Source: Thermotogae bacterium | Lineage (GTDB): Bacteria; Thermotogota; Thermotogae; UBA12178 | Assembly (NCBI GenBank): GCA_021161835.1 | Contig: JAGGZV010000003.1 | Location: forward strand, 1 to 53,551 | DNA: 53,551 nt | Reading direction: 5' to 3' | In this document: positions 47,044 through 53,551 of the stretch, in pieces | Position numbering within the stretch: position 1 is the stretch's first letter | Layout: every line of letters starts with the position of its first letter | Made by a program: the position numbers and the translations under genes | The notes under the pieces: model-generated | What the model saw: the letters and a program-made list of their open reading frames with translations, nothing else | What the model was told of the DNA's origin: nothing | Databases searched by the model: none

Positions 47044-47940
47044 ATGGCCTTGATAAAAGGTATAGGTGTGAACGTCGATACACGCAGGGTTAATGGGTCG
47101 ATGAAGAAACTGTGGGAGGAACTCAAATTTTTCCAATCTGTTGGATTCGATTATGTGGAAATTCCGCCGGCGGGTTTGGATGTCATAGTTAGGGGCAGGA
47201 TATTGGAAAAGAGACTTCAGAGGTTTAAGGATATCCTCTCCGATTTTGATTTCAGGTACACGATACATGCTCCCGATGTGATAAATCTTCGTCACAGGAC
47301 GAATCCTTTACACTACAAAGTTATGGAGGCCACAGTAAGACTTGCAGGGATGATAAATGCCGAAGTAGTTGTATATCACTGTGGAACCGTGGAACATTCT
47401 CTTGATCTCAGAGAGAAGACGCAGAAAGATGCGGAAGTCAAAGCTCTGAAGAGATTGGCGAAGTTAGCTGCGGAAAACAACACCGTTATAGGTGTGGAAA
47501 ATGTGGGACATTCCGCAGACGAGGTTCTGGAGGTTATAAAGAGAGTCAATCATCCAAATGTGCGAATGGTGCTCGATCTTGGTCATCTTTACATAGTTTC
47601 AACGTACAGAGGACTGGATTTCTATAGGCAGGTTAGTAGAGCGCTGGAATACACTGTGGAACTTCATGTGAGTGACAATTTCGCTGAATCTCCACAGACG
47701 TACCAGGATGTTCCGAACATCGAAAGCTTCCAGTTCGTGTATGGTATAGGAGACTTGCACCTACCATTGGGAGAAGGGGAAATGCCCTACACAAAATTGC
47801 TCAAGATGATAAGGGAATCTTCTTTCAACGGTATAGTCACCCTGGAGATAAACAGTATGGACCGATTCAAGGATGATTATGCCGATTCCCTGAATCTTTT
47901 GAGAAGAAGACTCATAGGCAGGAACGGGGGATTGAAATGA
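47044..47940 (+). CDS. iolO: AP-endonuclease-2-family sugar isomerase/epimerase, IolO-like
   Basis: TIM-barrel epimerase: 'KGIGVNVDTRRVNGSMKKLWEELKFFQSVGFDYVEIPPAG', 'NTVIGVENVGHSADEVLEV', 'MVLDLGHLYI'. Confidence 0.78.
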   Translation: MALIKGIGVNVDTRRVNGSMKKLWEELKFFQSVGFDYVEIPPAGLDVIVRGRILEKRLQRFKDILSDFDFRYTIHAPDVINLRHRTNPLHYKVMEATVRLAGMINAEVVVYHCGTVEHSLDLREKTQKDAEVKALKRLAKLAAENNTVIGVENVGHSADEVLEVIKRVNHPNVRMVLDLGHLYIVSTYRGLDFYRQVSRALEYTVELHVSDNFAESPQTYQDVPNIESFQFVYGIGDLHLPLGEGEMPYTKLLKMIRESSFNGIVTLEINSMDRFKDDYADSLNLLRRRLIGRNGGLK

Positions 47941-48767
47941 GAGTGGTGTTTCTTGGACACGTATCGAAAGATGTGAACATAACCAACGGTGAGGAGAAGA
48001 TCGTACCCGGTGGAGGAGTCATATACGGTGGAGCAACGGTGGTAGGGCTGGGTGAAGAGGCTGAGGTCTACACCAAATGTGCCAAGGAAGATGTGGAGCT
48101 CTTCACCTCCATCGTACCAAAGGTAAAATTCCACTTTCTTCCCAGTTCCACGTCTACCAGCATAGAGAATCTCTATCCTTCATCCAATCCAGATGACAGG
48201 GTAAGTCGCATGATAAGCCGTGCCGATCCCTTCACGGTGAGGGATCTCGTGTTCATAAACGAGACGGGTATAATCCACATCAACCCACTGTGGTATGGTG
48301 AGTTTCCGGATGAATTGATCGAGAAGGCGAGAAAAAAAGCGACGTTTCTCGCCGGAGATGCGCAGGGGTTTTTGAGACAGGTGGATGAAGATGGGAAGAT
48401 GGTTTACAGAGACTGGAGAAAAAAGGAAGAATACCTGTGTTTCTTTGATCTTTTCAAAGTGGATTCCAACGAGGCGCGGATAATGACAGGTAGCGATGAG
48501 CCGAAAGAGGCGACGAAGAAGATAGTCGAAATGGGTGTAAAAATGGTTTTGATGACACACAAAAATGGTGTGTGTGTGTACGATGGCAAGGATTTTTATG
48601 AGGCTGAGTTCGGTGAGTGGAAGCTGGAGGGGCGAACGGGCAGGGGCGACACATGCACAGCTGCTTTCTTGGTTGCCATGCATCGTTTCTCATTGCCGCA
48701 GGCGGTGAAATTCGCCGCTGAAGTGACCACAAGAAAAATGCAGTACCCCGGTCCTTACCGGGGATAA
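47937..48767 (+). CDS. iolK: PfkB-family kinase, IolK-like
   Basis: 'VVFLGHVSKDVN', 'PGGGVIYGG', 'GRTGRGDTCTAAFLVAM' (GRGDT catalytic motif). Confidence 0.8.
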   Translation: MRVVFLGHVSKDVNITNGEEKIVPGGGVIYGGATVVGLGEEAEVYTKCAKEDVELFTSIVPKVKFHFLPSSTSTSIENLYPSSNPDDRVSRMISRADPFTVRDLVFINETGIIHINPLWYGEFPDELIEKARKKATFLAGDAQGFLRQVDEDGKMVYRDWRKKEEYLCFFDLFKVDSNEARIMTGSDEPKEATKKIVEMGVKMVLMTHKNGVCVYDGKDFYEAEFGEWKLEGRTGRGDTCTAAFLVAMHRFSLPQAVKFAAEVTTRKMQYPGPYRG

Positions 48768-48793
48768 AAAACCAATCGGGAGGTGTTAGCATA

Positions 48794-49783
48794 ATGAGAA
48801 GATGGCTCTTTGTGTTTTTTATAGTAATGATGGTGGGTGCTGTGTTTGCAGGTCGAGTCCTTCACATGTACACAGCGCTCGATAACAACGAATGGCCAAT
48901 CTATGTAAAGGCTTTCGAAAGGGCAACCGGTATCAAGGTGGATGTTGTGAGGATGTCCTCGGGGGAGGTTCTGGCGAGGGTCGAAGCCGAGCGTAAGCAT
49001 CCTCAGGCCAGCATATGGTTCGGTGGTCCCGCGGTGGACCAGATAGCTGCAAAGAAGAAAGGTCTCACTGAACCCTACAAAGCTCCAGGTGCATGGAGCA
49101 TACCACTTGCTTTTAAGGATCCCGAAGGCTACTGGATAGGTTTCTACCTTGGAGCCATAGGTTTCGCCAGCAACGCTGAGCAACTCAGGGAGCTTGGGGT
49201 TGAACCTCCAAGATCCTGGTACGATCTCCTGAAACCGGAATTCAAAGGCAGGATATCGCTGGCCTATCCCTACACTTCCGGTACAGCTTACACTGTGCTT
49301 GCCTCTCTGGTTGCATTGATGGGAGAGGATGAAGCATTTGCTTACTGGAAGAAGCTCCACAAGCAGATCCACCACTACAACAAATCTGGTTCTGCTTGTG
49401 TCACGCAGGTAGGGCTTGGTGAAATCACCGTGGGTATAGCTTTCGCACATGACATAATCAAGAAAGGCATAAGCAAGGGATATCCAGTGATCCTTACCTT
49501 CCCCAAAGAAGGAACTGGTTACGAAGTCGGGGCCATGTCCATCATAAAAGGTGGCCCTGAACCCGATCTCGCCAAGAAATTCATCGACTGGATGCTCACA
49601 AAAGAGGCACAGGATCTCATGAAGCAATGGTACAGAATACCCGTCAATCCAGAAGCGGAAGTGGCAAAAGGTGCGGTACGGTTGAGCGATGTGAAAGTCG
49701 TTCCAATGGATTTCGAATACTTCGGTAAAGAAAAAGACAGGTTGATAGAGAGGTGGAAGGAAGAGATCGAATACGGCGGGTGA
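48794..49783 (+). CDS. AfuA/FbpA-superfamily binding protein, probably for a phosphorylated sugar/cyclitol, not iron
   Basis: 'GRVLHMYTALDNNEWPIYVKAFERATGIKVDVVRMSSGEVLARVEAE'. Pocket region 'GIAFAHDIIKKG…EGTGYEVGAMSI' has His-Asp where iron binders have a Tyr pair. Confidence 0.75.
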   Translation: MRRWLFVFFIVMMVGAVFAGRVLHMYTALDNNEWPIYVKAFERATGIKVDVVRMSSGEVLARVEAERKHPQASIWFGGPAVDQIAAKKKGLTEPYKAPGAWSIPLAFKDPEGYWIGFYLGAIGFASNAEQLRELGVEPPRSWYDLLKPEFKGRISLAYPYTSGTAYTVLASLVALMGEDEAFAYWKKLHKQIHHYNKSGSACVTQVGLGEITVGIAFAHDIIKKGISKGYPVILTFPKEGTGYEVGAMSIIKGGPEPDLAKKFIDWMLTKEAQDLMKQWYRIPVNPEAEVAKGAVRLSDVKVVPMDFEYFGKEKDRLIERWKEEIEYGG

Positions 49784-49789
49784 TACACG

Positions 49790-49818
49790 CATCGGGAGCC
49801 CAGCGCGGGCTCCCGATG
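49790..49818 (+). terminator. Intercistronic perfect 12-bp stem-loop after the AfuA-like gene
   Basis: catcgggagccc-agcgc-gggctcccgatg. Confidence 0.75.
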
Positions 49819-49846
49819 ATTATTAAAAAAGTAGGAGGAATTCGAA

Positions 49847-51526
49847 ATGCAATACCAACTCAAACAGCTCAAACGAATATGGAATGAGCCCATTTTATTT
49901 GCTATGATAGTCGCCGTGTGGCTTCTTCTGGCGCTTTTCATTCTCTACCCCATAATCATGGTGGGTATAAAAAGCCTTCAGCCCGATGGAGAGAATTTCG
50001 GGCTGAAGGTCTACAAGATGTTGTTCACAAAGAAGTATTTCCGTGCTCCTCTATTCAACAGTTTGAAACTGGGTGCCAGTGTTGCAAGCGTTGGCGTCCT
50101 GGTAGCCTATATCTTTGCCTACGCTATAACCAGGGTTAACCTCCCTGGTAAGTCTTTTTATAGAACTATAGCTACTTTTCCCATAGTTTCTCCGCCATTC
50201 GTCATAGCACTGGCTGCGATACTTCTCTTTGGAAGAAACGGTGTTATAACCCACAAACTCTTCCATGACAGATTGAACATAGAAATATATGGTTTCTGGG
50301 GTCTTCTGATAGTTGAAACTCTTGCTTATTTTCCCACGGCCTTTTTAACGCTGGAAGGAATATTACAATCTATAGATCCCGCCCTTGAAGAAGCTTCGTT
50401 GAGTCTTGGATCCAGCAAATGGCGAACGTTCTGGCGGGTAACGTTTCCACTTTCCATGCCTGGTGTGCTGGCTGCATGGCTACTGGTTTTCTCTCAATCC
50501 ATGGCAGACTTTGGTAATCCTTTGATACTTTCAGGGAATTTCCATGTTTTGAGTGTGGCAGCGTATCTGGAAATAACGGGATCTTATCGTATACCTTATG
50601 GTGCAGGGTTGGCCATAATGCTTCTTGTTCCTACACTGGCTGCCTTTGCTGTCCAGAGATATTGGTTATCGAAGAGATCATACGTTACCATTACCGGAAA
50701 GCCTTCCGCCATGCGCCTTCTTGAGCCTCACATAGCTGTAAAAGCATTCTTCACCATCATCGTGTGGTTACTCATAGGAGCCATTTTCCTTTTTTATGGC
50801 ACGGTACTTTACGGCTCCTTCACCAAACTGTGGGGTGTGAACCATACACTGACACTCGACAACTACAGGTACGTTTTCGATATAGGCTTTGAATACCTGA
50901 AGGATACTTTGATACTTGCCTCTATAGCGACACCCATCTCGGGTGTTCTGGGAATACTGATAGCTTATCTTGTTTCCAGAAAGGAATTTCCATCGCGCAG
51001 GTTCATGGAGGCGACTTCTTTGCTCACCTTTGCCGTTCCCGGAACTGTAGTGGGTATAGGGTATCTGCTGGCTTTCAATCAGCAACCTTTGATGCTCACA
51101 GGAACGGCTCTCATAATAATTCTGGTTTTTGTTTTCAGGTATCTTCCTGTGGGAGTACAAAATGGCGTTGCGGCATTGTACCAGATAGATAAGTCCATAG
51201 AGGAAGCATCTATAGATTTGGGAGCCAGTAGCAATAAAACTTTCTGGAAGATAACGATGCCTCTTGTTACACCGGCGTTTTTCTCTGCTCTTTTCTACAC
51301 TTTCGTCAAGAGCATGACGGCTATAAGTGCTGTCATATTCGTGGTATCTGGGAGATGGCAGCTCATAACCATAGCTATACTCGGATCTGTTGAGAACAGT
51401 GATCTGGCCCAAGCGGCAGCATTCAGCTACGTTTTGATAGGAATAGTTATCTTGGCCATGTTCGGATTGAGATGGATAACCAACCTGTTCTCATATCAGG
51501 AAAGAGTCAGGAGGGCGATGGCATAA
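49847..51526 (+). CDS. AfuB/FbpB-type fused ABC permease
   Basis: 559 aa with two permease halves; EAA-like loops 'EEASLSLGSSKWRTFWRVTFPLSMPG' and 'EEASIDLGASSNKTFWKITMPLVTPA'. Confidence 0.9.
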   Translation: MQYQLKQLKRIWNEPILFAMIVAVWLLLALFILYPIIMVGIKSLQPDGENFGLKVYKMLFTKKYFRAPLFNSLKLGASVASVGVLVAYIFAYAITRVNLPGKSFYRTIATFPIVSPPFVIALAAILLFGRNGVITHKLFHDRLNIEIYGFWGLLIVETLAYFPTAFLTLEGILQSIDPALEEASLSLGSSKWRTFWRVTFPLSMPGVLAAWLLVFSQSMADFGNPLILSGNFHVLSVAAYLEITGSYRIPYGAGLAIMLLVPTLAAFAVQRYWLSKRSYVTITGKPSAMRLLEPHIAVKAFFTIIVWLLIGAIFLFYGTVLYGSFTKLWGVNHTLTLDNYRYVFDIGFEYLKDTLILASIATPISGVLGILIAYLVSRKEFPSRRFMEATSLLTFAVPGTVVGIGYLLAFNQQPLMLTGTALIIILVFVFRYLPVGVQNGVAALYQIDKSIEEASIDLGASSNKTFWKITMPLVTPAFFSALFYTFVKSMTAISAVIFVVSGRWQLITIAILGSVENSDLAQAAAFSYVLIGIVILAMFGLRWITNLFSYQERVRRAMA

Positions 51527-52623
51527 TGGAAAAGAACGAATACTACGTCGAAGTGAAGGACCTGGTTAAAGAGTTCAGGGATCCTTCAGGTTCCGCTGTG
51601 CTAGCAGTGGATGGTGTATCATTTGGTGTGCGTAAAGGAGAGATGGTCACTCTTCTGGGGCCGTCGGGGTGTGGAAAGACCACCACTTTACGACTCATAG
51701 GAGGATTCGAGATTCCCACAGCTGGAAGGGTTTACATAGATGGTGTCGATGTCACAGATTACCCACCCAACAGAAGACCTACAGGAATGGTTTTTCAGAG
51801 TTATGCTCTTTTTCCACATATGACAGTTTTCGATAATATTGCTTATGGGTTGAGAAACAAGCGGCTCTCGCAGTCCGAAGTGGAGAAAAAGGTCTATGAG
51901 ATACTCGAAATAGTGAACCTACATGGCCTTGAAAAACGCTATCCTGGACAGCTCTCCGGTGGTCAGCAGCAGAGAGTGGCGCTTGCCAGATCTCTCGTGG
52001 TCGAGCCCAAGGTGCTTCTTCTGGATGAGCCTCTATCCAATCTAGATGCCAAGTTGCGTGAGCAGATGAGAGTAGAGTTGAAGAAGATACAGAAGAAGAT
52101 AGGCATAACCGGCATATACGTCACACATGATCAACTCGAGGCCATGACATTATCTGATAGAGTCATAGTGATGAAGGATGGAAAGATCGTACAAATGGAC
52201 ACACCTGAAGCGCTCTATAGATTTCCTGCCAACAAGTTCGTGGCAAACTTCATAGGAAAGGCAAACTTCATAGAAGGTCGTATTTCATCCGTACAGGATA
52301 ACAGTTGTGAGGTCGTTCTTCCCAATGGTCGTAAAGCAAGAATTGAGCTTCGGGATGCCAGAAAATTTGGAGTGGACGAGTTGGTGTTGGTAGTAATGCG
52401 CCCGGAAGGCATAGAGTTCAGCGATTCTAAAGAAGGTTTGTTGGCTGGTGAAGTCATTACCCGCATATACACTGGTGCCATGTCTTCCTTCGAAGTGAAA
52501 GTGGAAGGTGAGATCTTCACAGTTGATGTACAGAATCCCAACTTCGACGAGCTTCCCGATGTCGGTGACAAAGTATGGCTCAGTGTTGACAGAAAGGCCA
52601 TAACGATAGTCAGAAGAGAGTGA
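51526..52623 (+). CDS. AfuC/FbpC-type ABC ATPase
   Basis: 'LLGPSGCGKTTTLRLIGGFEIPTAGRVYIDGVDVTDYPPNRRPTGMVFQSYALFPHMTVFDNIAYGL', 'LSGGQQQRVALARSLVVEPKVLLLDEPLSNLDAKLR'. ATG 51526 overlaps the permease TAA. Confidence 0.9.
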   Translation: MEKNEYYVEVKDLVKEFRDPSGSAVLAVDGVSFGVRKGEMVTLLGPSGCGKTTTLRLIGGFEIPTAGRVYIDGVDVTDYPPNRRPTGMVFQSYALFPHMTVFDNIAYGLRNKRLSQSEVEKKVYEILEIVNLHGLEKRYPGQLSGGQQQRVALARSLVVEPKVLLLDEPLSNLDAKLREQMRVELKKIQKKIGITGIYVTHDQLEAMTLSDRVIVMKDGKIVQMDTPEALYRFPANKFVANFIGKANFIEGRISSVQDNSCEVVLPNGRKARIELRDARKFGVDELVLVVMRPEGIEFSDSKEGLLAGEVITRIYTGAMSSFEVKVEGEIFTVDVQNPNFDELPDVGDKVWLSVDRKAITIVRRE

Positions 52624-52640
52624 AATCCTTTGACTCTGGA

Positions 52641-52675
52641 AAGATCCCCTTTTGGCGGGGGATCTTTTTTATTTA
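52641..52675 (+). terminator. Terminator of the long transport/catabolic operon
   Basis: aagatcccc-ttttggc-ggggatctt followed by tttatttattttt. Confidence 0.85.
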
Positions 52676-52737
52676 TTTTTGCCAACGGATATGGTAGAGT
52701 TGTATCGAAAAAATATGATACGAAATGAAAAGAGGTG

Positions 52738-53367
52738 ATGAAAATACGGATTAAAAGTGTGAAGATTGAGAACATTGAAGATCTTTTGCAGCTGTGCATC
52801 CCACCTGAAAGAAAAGATGATCCCCTGTTCATCGAAGGGATAAATGCGAAGAGAGAGTGAACATGCAGGATGCTTGAAAAAGGCGAGCTTTTTGCCAAAA
52901 TAGCCTATATTGATGGACGACCGTGGGTTTGATTCAGTACACCGTGAAGCCCGACGAAAAAGTTATGGAGATCATGTGCATATTTGTACCCAACGAAGAA
53001 GACACCAGGAAGGGCATAGGGAAGGCTCTTTTAAATTCCCTATTTTCCTTACTACCCCATCGAAGAAGGCTTTGTGTACCGGCCCAGGATGGTGGGATGC
53101 ACACCGCAGGAGGAAGATAAGGGAAGAGCCCTCATATTCTATGACCCTTCCTGTCCATTCTGCATTTACTTTTCCGAAAGGATAAAGGAAATGGTGAAAG
53201 AAGTTGCTCCAGACATCGAGATAAGGATGATAAACCAGTTTGAAGAAAGCGAAGAGGTCAAGAAACGTGGTGAAGTTCCTTTCTGCGTGGTGAACGGTGT
53301 ACCCATATACTCCTCTTTCGGTGACCGAAAACGCTTTCAGGAGGACGTGAAAAAGGCTCTTGGTTGA
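52738..53367 (+). pseudogene. Decayed GNAT acetyltransferase with C-terminal YoaP-like (thioredoxin-like) domain
   Basis: Fragments in successive frames: MKIRIKSVKIENIEDLLQLCIPPERKDDPLF…AKRE*tCRMLEKGELFAKIAYIDGRP / VGLIQYTVKPDEKVMEIMCIFVPNEEDTRKGIGKALLNSLF / YPIEEGFVYRPRMVGCTPQEEDKGRALIFYDPSCPFCIYFSERI…GEVPFCVVNGVPI. Confidence 0.8.
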
Positions 53368-53551
53368 GGCATATTTTCGTCTTACCTTTAAATACTAGCA
53401 TTCCACCATAGAATTCAGATAATGATCCGAACGAGGAAGCATCCTGTACCTGAAGATGGATTTCATGTATGTAATCGGACCATTGTGTTCCCCTCGATTC
53501 ACAGGAGAGGTATTGAACCTATTCCTTTTTTATGCTAAACTTAAAAGTGAA

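Noticed and set aside
48746-48763. ccccggt-cctt-accgggg hairpin as a terminator of iolK
   Set aside because: Lies within the last codons and is followed by A-rich, not U-rich, sequence.
48755-49792. 345-aa minus ORF antisense to the AfuA-like gene
   Set aside because: Sense strand is a clear binding protein with signal peptide; antisense product looks random.
48794-52623. Straight annotation as Fe3+ transporter
   Set aside because: Iron-ligand Tyr pair not seen in the binding protein, and genomic context is sugar/cyclitol catabolism.
1-53551. CRISPR arrays, transposases, integrases, phage genes
   Set aside because: No spaced direct-repeat arrays or transposase/integrase-like proteins found; the only tandem repeats are the propeller repeats and the 15-bp duplication.
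53368-53551. Possible gene at the right edge
   Set aside because: No supportable ORF or RNA structure in the last 184 bp.

Overview
The window is about 53.5 kb of dense bacterial chromosome. Gene content and protein style suggest Thermotogota; this is inference, with no database search. The left part is mostly housekeeping. It has a PEGA plus 7-repeat propeller protein (5'-truncated by the window edge), an AAA-ATPase/PDDEXK (DUF1703-type) gene, tRNA-Gly(CCC) and tRNA-Thr(GGT), and a long minus-strand operon (amylase - glycosyltransferase - pyrK - pyrD - ylqG-like - flhX - CPBP protease - tmcAL). A plus-strand operon follows (lon-like - hflK - hflC - sufC - sufBD - ispG - truncated thiF), with a convergent nitronate monooxygenase. 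The right part (about 23.3-52.6 kb) is a large catabolic locus. It contains a ROK repressor with a perfect palindromic operator, a ROK-fold kinase and a PIG-L/LmbE deacetylase. A minus-strand operon reads deoR - uxaE - mannonate-type SDR - gnd - larA-like - PPi-PFK-like - HAD - transketolase. A divergent plus-strand operon reads iolM - iolG - iolN - CUT2 ABC - CUT1 ABC (inoEFGK-like) - iolO - iolK - AfuABC-like ABC. Main hypothesis: a complete myo-inositol / inositol-phosphate pathway that does not use iolBCDEJ or mannonate dehydratase/KDG. Inositol would go through 5-keto-L-gluconate, D-tagaturonate, D-fructuronate and D-mannonate. A nickel-dependent LarA-family 2-epimerase would then give D-gluconate, followed by 6-phosphogluconate and ribulose-5-P. 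Transketolase plus a PPi-PFK (possible sedoheptulose-1,7-bisphosphate route) would finish it. The right edge carries a decayed GNAT-YoaP-type pseudogene. Family calls come from reading motifs in the translations; no search was run.
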